A stretch of DNA of 64,000 nt from Ziziphus jujuba (Eukaryota > Streptophyta > Magnoliopsida > Rosales > Rhamnaceae): assembly GCF_031755915.1 (NCBI RefSeq), contig NC_083381.1, forward strand, positions 5,530,501 to 5,594,500, in the 5' to 3' direction. The position numbers were made by a program, and so were the translations under genes. Below, in pieces: positions 21,047 to 31,179 of this stretch (positions within the stretch are counted from its first letter, which is position 1; every line of letters begins with the position of its first letter). Below the pieces are notes generated by a model. That model was not told the DNA's origin and did no database searches. It saw only the letters and a list, made by a program, of their open reading frames with translations.

Positions 21047-21464
21047 CTCAATTAGTCATGAACCATTATAACTAGAACATGTAGAAAAAGAGCTTCCTGT
21101 TCTTAAATAGGAATTATGGGATACTCTTGAATGCTTTGGATGCAGGTTATGTGAAAGCCAGGGACAGCACACTTCTTCGTTCTGTACTGTGCTAATTTAG
21201 CAAAATGTTCAAAGGTAAACATGCTAGAATTAAGCAAAATTATAAATTTATATAGTTTCAACTTTCAATATACTGGAGAAATAACGATGTCAAATGAATT
21301 GAGATAAACTTTCTCAAATTTATTTGAAGTAGTCTCTATTTGTTTACCAATTATATGCTCCTTATATTTTTAAAAACTTTTTAATAATAGAAATATTTAT
21401 GCAATTTTTTAAATTATATAATTACAAGATTATACTTCACATTTCAGATGATTAAAATGCATTG
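21047..21464. other. Spacer between tandem repeat and SPT16 pseudogene
   Basis: No gene recognised. AT-rich. If the SPT16 copy was once whole, its 5' half should lie here, but no SPT16-like sequence can be seen before about 21465. Confidence 0.5.
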
Positions 21465-22428
21465 TCTGCAAGTTCTGAGCTTGCTGAGAGAGAAACCTTG
21501 GTTACTTTGCAGATACTTCAGCTGGTTGATGACAGATTTAAGCCAATCAAGCAAACCGACCTTTGATTCATCCTACTTTTTGTGGTTGTGGAAGAAAGAT
21601 ACTTGAAATGCTTCGAGCTCATGTGAACAGGTTTCAGTTTTCTACCACCAGGCAAGATGAGCATATGGAAATGATGTTTGGAACATCAAGCATGCATTTT
21701 GCCAGCCTGCCGAAAAGGAGATGATCATGCTTCTACATTTTTATCTTCATAACCACATAATGATGAGGAAAAAGAAAACCAAGGATGTGCAGTTTTATGT
21801 TGAGGTGATGGATGTAGTTCAAACCTTGGGAGGTGCAACGAGATTTGTATCCGGATGAGATTGAAGAAATGCAGCAGGCGCGGGACAGGAAAAATAAAAT
21901 CAACATGGAGTTTTGTAAATTGGGTGGATGATCTTTGGGGTTCAATGGACACTTTTTAGTTTGATTAGCGTCTCTGAGAACTTGGCTTCCGTGGGGTATC
22001 TGACAGATCTGCATTTATTGTCCCGATGTCTACTTGCTTAGTTGAACTGACAGAGACTCCTTTCCTGGTTCTCACTCTAGTCGAGATTGAGATAGCGAGT
22101 CTGGATACTGAAGACAATCTGATGATCTGTAGAGTTTCATTGATGATGGAGGTTGGGAATTTTTTAACTTGGAAGTATTCAGAACCAAAGCACTAGAAGG
22201 TCAGAAGAGGGTATGAGCCATCAATTATAGAGCCTGAATCCCATCAAAGTGCAGAGCCTGGATCAGATTAAGAAGATGATTATTCTGACAGTGAATCTGG
22301 TGGAGTCTGAGGAAGAGGAGGAGGAGGGAAAAGACATGAGAAGAGTGATGACTCATACATTGAGGAGGAGGACAGATTGAGAAGGAAGATGAAAGCTTTT
22401 GTGAAAGTCTTGTGCTGGTACCAGTAGT
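21465..22428 (+). pseudogene. SPT16 pseudogene, 3' half only
   Basis: Matches the intact gene from about residue 655 to the acidic tail. It opens with SSELAERETLVT against SERAERATLVT, then RFKPIKQTDL. A one-base loss turns the Trp codon after that motif into TGA. Further matches in shifting frames: EKEMIMLLHFYLHNHIMM, KKTKDVQFYVEVMDVVQTLG, PMSTCLVELTETPFLVLTL, EIEIASL, IDDGGWEFFNLEV, then an acidic run and RLRRKMKAF. A segment between EIEIASL and IDDGGW (about 65 residues in the parent) is deleted. Same strand as SPT16 and 1.5 kb downstream. No poly(A) track and a shared 3' UTR point to a DNA-level tandem duplication rather than retroposition; the parent CDS has no introns to settle this directly. 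Confidence 0.95.
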
Positions 22429-23539
22429 AGTGTCTCTACGCGGGCTAATTAAGATTGATGCAACTGGAGATTGATTTTCTTTGTTATGATGTTTTTTTTT
22501 TTTGTTGGTGTCATGCAGGAGCAGCTGCCAAATGTTGGCATGGCTTGCAACTCTTGTTTTGAATTAGAGTAGTTCTATTTTTTGACTAAATAGGTTACCT
22601 ATAAGTCATGATTTCTCAATTGGTGGCATCCATTTTTCACGAAACAAATTTTCTGGTTATCATTTATACGGTTGTCTTCTCCAGTTCTTTGGTTGTTGCC
22701 TTGTTTGGTAAGCGGGAGAATCTGATTTGAAGAGCATTCGCTGCTCAATTAGCAAGATCAATGGATTAAAATATGGTGCATATTGCTGTGTCATGAAGAG
22801 CTCGGAGCTTACTTTTGCCGATCTACAAGTCTATGTCACTTCCAATATGTGGTTCTCTTTTCATATGTTTTTAGTTGAGGTGATCATTTTGTTTAGTCTC
22901 CTAGTTTGTAGCTTCTTGATTATTTTGCTGAAAAAAATAAAAATGCTTCTTGATTCTTTTTTTTATTTTTTATTTTTATGACGTTGGACCATTTTAAGAA
23001 TTGACGTTTTAAGCTTCCAATACAATTGTTTCAGGTCTGGTTTATAATTTACTTATTTCATATATATAATATAAATGTGTTTTTTGCGATTAAATTTTTA
23101 TTAGTGTTATTTCAGCAAAAAAAATAAAATAAAATAAAATAATGTTAGTGGTAGATCTGTAAAATGCTGAGTCAAAGAAGTAGACACAACATAAGCATAG
23201 CACCTTAAATTTGCAGCAATCTAGAAGCTAATTGTAAAGTTCTGATAACATTTTTAATTTAAGCTGATATATATTTCAGCTGTGCCAATAAAATAGGAGC
23301 ATGACTCTCAACTAGATATTCAATTATTATTTATAATAAGTCATTTTAAAAATTAGGTTTCATATAAGGTATGGACAATTTTATTTTTTCCACATCAGAG
23401 AGCGGTTACAATTTTTTTTTTTTTTTCTTTTTTAAGGTGTTAGACTTCTATCACTTAAATAATGAGAGAATTGGTAATATAGGATTATGAATTTCTTTTT
23501 TTTTTAATGAAAATTTAAATACATTGAGAATAGAAAGTC
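22429..23539. other. Downstream of the SPT16 pseudogene: decayed 3' UTR, then AT-rich spacer
   Basis: The first 170 bases resemble the SPT16 3' UTR. The remainder has homopolymer runs (T at 22492-22503 and 23409-23426, AAAAT repeats near 23125-23142) and no recognisable gene. An 84-codon frame at 22727-22981 is T-rich and has no known domain. Confidence 0.5.
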
Positions 23540-24333
23540 TGATGAGGACGTAACTAAGGCTATCCAATGGAACAAAGATCAGTTAGAGGCTATTTAAGAA
23601 CCTATCATAAAATCCCGAGCCAAGAGGTTCAAATAGCTACAACGGGTTGGTACAATAATTGTTTTCAATGACAGGAAATCGTAACATTAATATTGAAAGT
23701 GGTTAAACCATGACCAACTTACCTCAAACTTGTGACACACATATGGGAGATACCATAGAGAGCACCGACATATGATGTTGTGATGACATAAGAGAGAGAA
23801 AGACACCTGTTATTTTGGTGAAAAAGTTGGTGGAATGTATTTAACGTTAAATAAGATTAGATTCATTGAAAAAAAAAATTATTTTGGTGGAATGTAATTA
23901 ACGTCAAATAGGACTAAATTCATTAAAAAAGTTGGTGGAATGTATTTAACATCAAATAGGATTCGATTTATTACTCTAGGTCAAATTTAGTCGTACATAG
24001 ATTTTTTTTTTTTTTTCCATTTTTATTGTTTCCTTATATTTTTCTAAGCCTATATATATGCTTTTATACATGAATAAGATTTGTATCTTAATTTTGAGAA
24101 ATATTGTTAGTATGAGACAATTATTCTCTTTATTTTTTATGAACTTTTGAGAACTTATCAAGCTTTGCTTATGTCGTTTTTAGACTTATCAATTAGTTTT
24201 CCATAACCAATTGTACCAAAGTTCCTATTTCTTTATAAATAGTGAGTTGAGGTTTTCCATCTATAATCCAATTTTTAGACTATTCGTGTCATTCTCTTAC
24301 ATATTTAATTCTTTTAGAGTTAAGTGTGTATCA
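23540..24333 (+). repeat. 5' LTR of the family D element
   Basis: TGATGAGGACG to GTGTGTATCA, 794 bp. Early bases still encode a pol-tail-like phrase (DQLEAI, KSRAKRFK), matching the GPITRARAKR motif of the relatives. TATA-like CCTATATATATGC near 24049 and CTTTATAAATAG near 24231. Confidence 0.6.
23827..23976 (+). repeat. Three tandem copies of a 50-bp unit in the family D U3
   Basis: Units begin TTGGTGGAATGTATTTAACG at about 23827, 23884 and 23932 and contain AAATAGGA-like and TTCATT phrases. They sit upstream of the predicted LTR promoter, the usual place for LTR enhancer repeats. Confidence 0.8.
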
Positions 24334-25194
24334 ATTTGGTACCGGAACTTATTCTAAAATCAGGTTGGTTATCTTTATTATTGTTTCTTTATTTTTCATT
24401 ACATCTAATCTCCTTATGTTTTTGTCTTTCTTTTGTTTTGTTTTCCTGGTTCTTATTATTGCTTTTTTTTTTCCTTTTTTTTTTTTTCATCTATCATTGA
24501 ATCTTTTTATGTCTCCTCACCTTACATAAAAAAATAAAAAAATAAAAAAAAAATCGTTCTTTCCTATGTGCGCTGTAAAAATCTAAAGTTTGGTTTCTCT
24601 TGTTTACTTTACCTTCCTGTTAGTGTTTTCTTCATTCTGATTGTCTTTATTTATTATCTCCACAATTTAGATTAAAAAAAAAAAAAACTAAAAACAAAAA
24701 ATTCAGTTTTTTTTTTTTTTAATGGTTTGATTTGATTTATTGTGGTTTCAATTTTTGGAAAGCAAAGATTTTGGGAGTTGATTAGTAGTACATGCAGAAT
24801 TCTTTATTATCAACTTCGAAAATTCTCAATATCATTTCTTATTATTCTTTCTTTATTCTCTTTGATTTGTTTCTTTATTTTCTTGCCTATCTTGTTGTGT
24901 AATATTTCTTTCTATTCTTGCCTACCTTGTTTTATATTTCTTTCTACTCTTGAATTAATTGTTAAGTTTTTGAATTGTTGCTGGCAAGTTTGGTTTGTTT
25001 GTAACTAGTTCAATAAGAACTTAGTGAATAAATTAGAGTGGAAAAAAGGTAAGATAGTTTATTATAGAAAAAGCCAAATAACTAAGTGTAACATGAGTGA
25101 TTTTAAATTCATTTTTTTTTTCTTGAGTAAAACATGTGAGGGAGTGAGTACGAATATTTCTTGTCATTAACCAAATTTTGCAGAAATATATCTC
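24334..25194 (+). other. Leader of the family D element
   Basis: Very T-rich, no credible gene; ORFs here are long hydrophobic runs from poly-T. Ends with GTAAAACATGTGAGGGAGTGAG (25126-25147), the leader phrase shared with families B and C just before gag. Confidence 0.6.
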
Positions 25195-25427
25195 AAGACC
25201 ATGGTAAAGAAACTAGTCAAGACAAAGCTACTTTTGATCCAAAATTCATGATGAGCCATGATGGGGGAGCTTAAGAAAATAATAAAGAATGAATTGGAGC
25301 CAATGCATGATAGCATGGATAGGATGAAGAATTCCTTTCAAAAGTTGCCCCAAAGAATGCCCAACCCAGGCCGTGGAAGAGGAGGTGGAAGGTGTACACA
25401 CCACAAAGGCCAACTTTTGAAACTTTT
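25195..25427 (+). pseudogene. gag remnant of the family D element
   Basis: Frame from about 25258 reads GELKKIIKNELEPMHDSMDR then a Gly/Arg-rich patch (NPGRGRGGGR), the layout of the gag N-terminus in families A and B (LxxMxxIHDRLDRME, then RG-rich). It ends at 25427, where the 3' LTR begins. The capsid and everything after it are deleted. Confidence 0.65.
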
Positions 25428-25733
25428 TGATGAGGATCATCATGGGAGTACTCAAAAATGTAGCCTTAAGCTATTAGAGTTGTTAATTGGACCAATTATA
25501 AGAGCTCATGCAAAGAGTTTAAAAAAGCATTGAATAGTCTTCTTAATTCGAGAGGTGCTAATCAATCAAGAGTGTAAGAGTTTTGCTAAGAAAGAATCAA
25601 AATTGGCAATAATATTGAGTATTGAAGGCTGCGGATATGAAGGCATGAAAGAGGCTAATGTTAGAGGCAATTTGGTCATTTCTCAAGAGCATGATGTTGT
25701 GGTACTTTGATGACATGGCATCTTGGACACGTG
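25428..25733 (+). repeat. Start of a gypsy 3' LTR (C-like), cut at 25734
   Basis: TGATGAGGATCATCATGGGA matches the family C LTR start at 6693. It encodes the decayed tail (GPIIRAHAKSLK; in C1 GPITRARAKRLK). It stops where the family T LTR begins; the expected continuation (ATGTGGCATCGAAG in C1) does not follow the inverted duplication. Confidence 0.75.
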
Positions 25734-27475
25734 TGTTAGGTCTAAAATATTGATGATTTTATGCCATATTTATAGATTAATATTTGTTAGTTTGTGTTAA
25801 TTTGTTATGGAAAGATACTTAATTATGTATTTTTCTTAATCTAGGTAAAAGAGGAAGAATTTTAAGAAAACAACCATAAAAATGGATTCCTTGGGTCGAA
25901 TTATGGTGGGAAGCAAGATTTGAGCTCGAGCGGACTAAGCATTAAAAAGATTCCAAAAAGATACCTTAAAGATTCTATAAAGATTCTATCAGGAATTTCA
26001 TGATGGAAGTGGATGTCATATGAATCATCACGATCTGAGGATTTCAAATATCTTGTTATTTTTGGATTTCGAGATGCGAGCAAAGAGTTATCATCATTTA
26101 AAGTTTAGAATTTATAAAAAATAATATTCTAGTTAAATCTCCACCATTGATCAAAAGAAGGAATCAAGGCAATTTGAGGGCCAAGATAAAAACAAGTGGC
26201 AATAATTAGTTAATTTATCATTAATGAGGCACATGTCATGTCACATGCTTTATTAAGGGTAAATTAGACTAATTAACTATTTTTTTAGGAGGAATTAAAT
26301 AAAAGGAAAGTAGTAGAGAGGAAGTAATATCCAGTTTCCTTTTTACACATGAAATTCGTCCAACCATTTTCATGGCCTAAAAAAGATATCTTCCAAGACT
26401 CCCACATTGAAAATAAAGAGAGAAAAAGATTCCCAAGGTCCTATATATATAGCCCCCACCACATTGAAGGAAGATATACAAGTTTAGAGAGTTATTTAAG
26501 AGCTTTTAGGAACCTTAAATAGAAACAAACCAAATTTTGGGAGTTTCTAAGATTCTTTTAAGGGTTCTAGGGTTTTAAAGTTTTAGAGTTTTAGAAAATC
26601 AATTGGAGAGCTTGGAGGAGGCAGAGAGACGTGGGCTTGCTTGGAGAAGAAGGCTACGACTTTGAGAGCTCTTGGAGGAGAATTTCTTCAATAGTTTTTA
26701 TTTTTTTTTCCTTTCTCTTTAATTGTGAATCTTATTATTTTTAATAATTATGGATGTTGAAATTATTTTTACCATGAACTAATTTTCATAGCTAGGGCTA
26801 TGATGTAGCCCTAACTATGAAGGTTTAATTATTTTAATATATGTTGAGTTTTATTTAATTAGTAATATGTTTTGTTAATAAATCATTGGTATACTTAATG
26901 CTTTCATAGACCGGAAGGAATGAATGATTTTAATAATATTTGAGCTTGGAAAAGGATAATATTATGGATCATCAATGATTTACATGAATGCATAATTGAT
27001 TGGAAAATAGTTATGTCTCATGCCATATTATTTGCTTAATCTATGCTTGATGAATTTGCATGATTTAATTTATAGGCCGGAAGGAATAAATTAGGTTATG
27101 TGAATATTATCAATTGTGAGTGGAAACTACTTTTGATTAATTTTGTGATTAAGTGTGGTTAACAAAATTACTAGTTAATTAAATTTACATATTTAAGTAA
27201 TTAAATTGGAATAGTTAGTGGTGAAATCAAATGCCCTAGTATTCATAATTATTCAATTCTCTCTCTTACTTGAAATTGATCTAATTTTAATTGATTGCTT
27301 TTGTTTAATTTAGTTTATTTAGTTTTCAATTGCCATCTTAAATTTTAATTCAAATATTATCAAAACCTAATTATCTTTGGTACTTAATACTTAATCCCTT
27401 GGGTACGACAACCCTAATTTTCCACTTTATTATTTGAAAACGATTCGTGCACTTGCGAGTTGATTTTGCACATCA
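25734..27475 (+). repeat. Family T LTR, left arm of the inverted duplication
   Basis: TGTTAGG to GCACATCA, 1,742 bp. TATA-like CTATATATATAGCCCCC near 26442. Followed after six bases by the PBS, so this is a true 5' LTR. Confidence 0.92.
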
Positions 27476-27481
27476 AGTTTT

Positions 27482-27499
27482 TGGCGCCGTTGCTGGGGA
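27482..27499 (+). promoter_or_regulatory. Primer binding site, tRNA-Asp type
   Basis: TGGCGCCGTTGCTGGGGA is complementary, with one mismatch, to the 3' end of plant tRNA-Asp (CCCCGGCAACGGCGCCA), the primer used by Athila-type elements. Confidence 0.88.
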
Positions 27500-28075
27500 T
27501 TAAGGCATTAATATTAATTCAGATTGGGTTTAGTAGTACTTTGATCATTGTTTTCTTATTTTAAATTTTTATATTTGTTTCTTAATTTTGGTTTTAGTGT
27601 TGCATGCTAGGGTTTCAATTCTTGTCTTGTTTGGCCAACTTGCTTTGAATTTTTAATACTTATTTTGTGGTACTTGAAACCAAAATTGTGTTTTTAATTT
27701 ATTGGTGCTTGGGTTACAAGTCTAGCATACTTAGGGATTTTATTATTATTTTTTATTTGTTTGGTTGAATAAGATTAGGTTTAGCTTACTTTTAGTTGAA
27801 ATTTTAGTTTGGCATAATTGTTTACTTTAAAAGCATACCTGCACAAAAGGGTTTAATTTTTTGCATTCTTTTCGTTTGGTTCATTATTTCCCAGAGTTAT
27901 TTTCATTTATCTTTTAGTTAAGTGTGTGTTTGTTTTTCTTTATTGCTATTTGATTTTAATTGTTAGATTAGTTAGCAACATTAGAATTCTAATAATTTTT
28001 TTTTTCTTGTTCAATTTTCTAATTTTCTTTCTAATTTATTTTCCTTGCTCTCTTTTTAGGAATTAGGTGTTGTGT
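27500..28075 (+). other. Leader of the family T left arm
   Basis: T-rich noncoding sequence between PBS and gag ATG. Its near-complete reverse complement lies at 28979-29552. Confidence 0.8.
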
Positions 28076-28489
28076 ATGAGTCATAGTGGTGATCAAGAGT
28101 TCAAGGAGGAAGTTGACTTAGAAAATAAACCAGCACCTAGAAAACAAGCCATAAAGGGGTACTTGGGTACGTATAGACCAAGGAACTTAAGAAGGTGCAA
28201 TGGCCAACCAAAGGGAAGATAATTTGCCCATATGCGAGTATGCTGCTCACAAGAAAGTTGGTGATTTGTCTTGCATAAGGAGACCACCCATTGAAGCAAA
28301 AAATTTTAAAATTGAAGCATCTACTACTTCTTTGCTTAATAATGTTCAATTTTGTGGTTTGCCTCATGAAGATCCAAACATGCATATTTATAGTTTTCTT
28401 CAATTGTGTGATATGTCTAAACAAAATGGTGTTTCTGATGATGCTTTTCGATTAAGACTTTTTCCTTGGTCTCTTAGAGACAAGGCAAA
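28076..28489 (+). pseudogene. gag N-terminus, left arm
   Basis: ATG at 28076 opens HSGDQEFKEEVDLENKPAPR. A frameshift near 28150 disrupts it, and the correct frame resumes at 28200 (MANQREDNLPICEYAAHKK, IRRPPIEAKNFKIEAST, FLQLCDMSKQNGVSDDAFRL, WSLRDKAK). This is the family seen upstream of the gag domain in Athila/Tat-type elements. The frame then runs into the reversed arm and has no downstream pol. Confidence 0.8.
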
Positions 28490-28978
28490 AAATTTGTCTA
28501 GGAATTTTGCCTCCATAGCATCCCATGTAGTGATAGTACCTGGGGGTAAAGAATTTAACCACACTTTTGCCTTGTCTCTAAGAGACCAAGGAAAAAGTCT
28601 TAATCGAAAAGCATAATCAGAAACACCAGTTTGTTTAGACATATCACACAATTGAAGAAAACTAGAAATATGCATGTTAGGATCTTCATGAGGCAAAGCA
28701 CAAAATTGAACATTTTTAAGCAAAGAAGTAGTAGATGCTTCAATTTTAAAATCCTTTCCTTCAATGGGTGGTCTCCTTATGCAAGACAAATCACCAACTT
28801 TCTTGTGAGCGGCATACTCGTATATGGGCAAATCATCTTCTCTTTGGTTGGCCATTGCACCTTCTTGAGTTCCTTGGGCTATACGTACCCAAGTACCCCT
28901 TATGGCTTGTTTTCTAGGTGTTGGTTTATTTTCCAAGTCAACTTCCTCCATGAACTCTTGATCACCACTATAACTCAT
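28490..28978 (-). pseudogene. gag N-terminus, right (reversed) arm
   Basis: ATG at 28978 reading leftward: SYSGDQEFMEEVDLENKPTP, MANQREDDLPIYEYAAHKK, then VWLNSLPPGTITTWDAMEAK and FLDKFF, a classic retrotransposon gag signature that the left arm lacks. The frame is open without frameshift to 28490, then crosses into antisense of the left arm and stops at 28400. Truncated at the inversion junction but better kept than the left copy. Confidence 0.85.
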
Positions 28979-29576
28979 ACACAACACCTAATTCCTAAAA
29001 AGAGAGCAAGGAAAATAAATTAGAAAGAAAATTAGAAAATTGAACAAGAAAAGAAAAATTGGAATTATAATGTTGCTAACTAATCTAACAATTAAAATCA
29101 ATTAGCAATAAAGAAAAACAAACTAACACTTAACTAAAAGATAAATGAAAATAACTCTGGGAAATAATGAACCAAACGAAAAGAATGCAAAAATTAAAGC
29201 CTTTTGTGTAGGCATGCTTTTAAAGTAAACAATTATGCCAAACTAAAATTTCAACTAAAAGTAAGCTAAACCTAATCTTATTCAACCAAACAAATAAAAA
29301 AAAATAACAATAAAATCCCTAAGTATGCTAAACTTGTAACCTAAACACCAATAAATTAAAAACACGATTTTGGTTTAAAGTACAACAAAATAAGTATTAA
29401 AATTCAAAGCAAGTTGGCCAAACAAGTAAAAAATTAAAACCCTAGCATGCAACACTATAACCAAAACTAAGAAATAAATATAAAAAATTAAAATAAGAAA
29501 ACAATGTTCAAAATACTACTAAACCCAATCCGAATTAATATTAATGCCTTAATCCCCGGTAATGACGCCAAAAACT
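28979..29576 (-). other. Leader and PBS of the family T right arm
   Basis: Reverse complement of 27476-28075 with scattered changes. The PBS at 29553-29570 reads TGGCGTCATTACCGGGGA on the minus strand; compared with the consensus it has changes at CG sites (C to T, G to A), the mark left by cytosine methylation. Confidence 0.8.
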
Positions 29577-30808
29577 TGATGTGTAAAATCAACTCGCAAG
29601 TGCACGAATCGTTTTCAAGTAATAATGTGGAAAAATAGGGTTGTCGTACCCAAGGGATTAAGAATTAAGCACCGAAGATAATTAGGTTTTGATAATATTT
29701 GAACTACCATTTAAGATAGCAATTGAAAATTAAATAAACTAAATTAAACAAAAACAAGAAAATAAAATTAGATCAATTTCAAGTAAAGAGAGTGAGTTTA
29801 ACAATTATGAATGCTAGGGCATTTGATTTCACCACTAACAATTCCAATTTAATTACTTAAATATATGAATTTAATTAACTAGTAATTTTGTTAATGTTAG
29901 GTCTAAAATATTGATGATTTTATGCCATATTTATAGCTTAATATTTGTTAGTTTTTGTTAATTTGTTATGGAAAGATACTTAATTATGTATTTTTCTTAA
30001 TCTAGGTAAAAGAGGAAGAATTTTAAGAAAACAACCATAAAAATGGATTCCTTGGGTCGAATTATGGTGGGAAGCAAGATTTGAGCTCGAACGGACTAAG
30101 TATTAAAAAGATTCCAAAAAGATACCTTGAAGATTTCCATAAAGATTCTATCGGGAATTTCATGATAGAAGTGGATGTCATATGAATCATCAAGATCTGA
30201 GGATTTCAAATGTCTCGTTATTTTTGGCTTTCGAGGTGCGAGCAAAGAGTTATCATCATTTAAAGTTTAGAATTTATAAAAAATAATATTCTAGTTAAAT
30301 CTCCACCATTGATCAAAAGAGGGAATCAAGGCAATTTGAGGGCCAAGATAAAAACAAGTGGCAATAATTGGTTAATTTATCATTAATGAGGCACATGTCA
30401 TGTCACATGCTTCATTAAGGGTAAATTAGACTAATTAACTATTTTTTTAGGAGGAATTAGATAAAAGGAAAGTAGTAGAGAGCAAGTAATATACAGTTTC
30501 CTTTTTACACATGAAATTCGTCCAACCCTTTTCATGGCCTAAAAAAGGTATCTTCCAAGACTCCCACATTGAAAATAAAGAGAGAAAAAGATTCCCAAGG
30601 CCCTATATATATAGCCCCCACCACATTGAAGGAAGATATACAGTTAACCACACTTAATCATAAAATTAATCAAAAGTAGTTTCTACTCACAATTGATAAT
30701 ATTCACATAACCTAATTTATTCCTTCCAACCTATAAATTAAATCATGCAAAATCATTAAGCATAGATTAAGCAAATAATATGGCATGAGACGTAACTATT
30801 TTCCAATC
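29577..30808 (-). repeat. Family T LTR, right arm, truncated and interrupted
   Basis: Reversed LTR from TGATGTGTAAAATC (29577) to 29894, interrupted by 29895-30642, resumed 30643-30808 and broken off at TTTTCCAATCAA, where a family B LTR piece begins. Only the 3' 480 bases or so of the LTR survive. Confidence 0.85.
29895..30642 (+). mobile_element. U3-only piece of the family T LTR with target duplication
   Basis: TGTTAGG to GATATACA, 748 bp, matching only the first 43 per cent of the LTR. It ends about 39 bases after the start of its TATATATA box, so it holds U3 and little more. GTTAA at 29890-29894 is repeated at 30643-30647, and removing the insert restores the host LTR. TG...CA ends and a 5-bp duplication look like integrase work, but a later 3' deletion of a normal solo LTR would look the same. 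Confidence 0.85.
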
Positions 30809-31179
30809 AATAAAAAAGTAATGGTAATTTCTTAAAACAAAAAGTATAATCAAATTAGGAAACTAAAGTACTAGCTTTTTGACTAAGTTGACTTTGACTA
30901 ATCTTTGACCAATTTGAGCTCCAAAACAGCTTCAATATGCTTTGTAGGATGCCAAATAAGCTTATTATGGAGTCCCATATGTTTCCCTTGCTTGGAAGAA
31001 AGAGAAAAACCCAACTCATCAAAATACAATAAAGCTAGCAGAAAATACTGCGATTTTCGGCCAAATTTTGAAGCTGTCCTTACAAGTTGGTTTTACTTCT
31101 GTCTTGACTTGTTTCCATGACCTCTTAGTGATATTTATTGAATCCATAAAGATTTAGAACCATTTCTTGCTGCCCGGAC
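30809..31179 (-). repeat. Reversed fragment of a family B LTR
   Basis: Reverse complement of a middle part of the family B LTR (compare 31435-31835), including CATTACTTTTTGG- and GCATCCTACAAAGCATATTG-like phrases. It directly precedes the forward family B LTR at 31180, forming an imperfect palindrome. Confidence 0.85.

Larger units (their letters stand above)
23540..25733 (+). mobile_element. Family D gypsy element, internally deleted, 3' end cut by a family T LTR
   Basis: LTR-like 23540-24333, PBS-like TTTGGTACCGGAA (degenerate form of TGGTATCAGAG), T-rich leader, a small gag remnant, then a direct jump to the start of a 3' LTR (25428) that is interrupted at 25734. The whole of protease to integrase is missing. 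The two LTR starts differ clearly in sequence, so the element may be a recombinant of two related families. Confidence 0.65.
25734..30808 (+). mobile_element. Athila-like family T element as an inverted duplication
   Basis: Left arm: LTR 25734-27475, PBS, leader, gag to 28489. Right arm, reversed: gag 28490-28978, leader, PBS 29553-29570 and an LTR from 29577 to 30808 (interrupted). The arms match for about 1.5 kb, roughly nine bases in ten by eye, around a loop of about 67 bases. No pol is present in either arm. The left LTR has an intact-looking TATA. Nothing like the left flank (ACGTG) follows the right arm. Confidence 0.85.

Noticed and set aside
24326..25008. Membrane-protein-like ORFs in the family D leader
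   Set aside because: Phe/Leu/Ser runs come from poly-T and pyrimidine tracts in a retrotransposon leader.
27482..27499. tRNA gene fragment
   Set aside because: The match to the tRNA-Asp 3' end is a primer binding site right after an LTR; no tRNA body is present.
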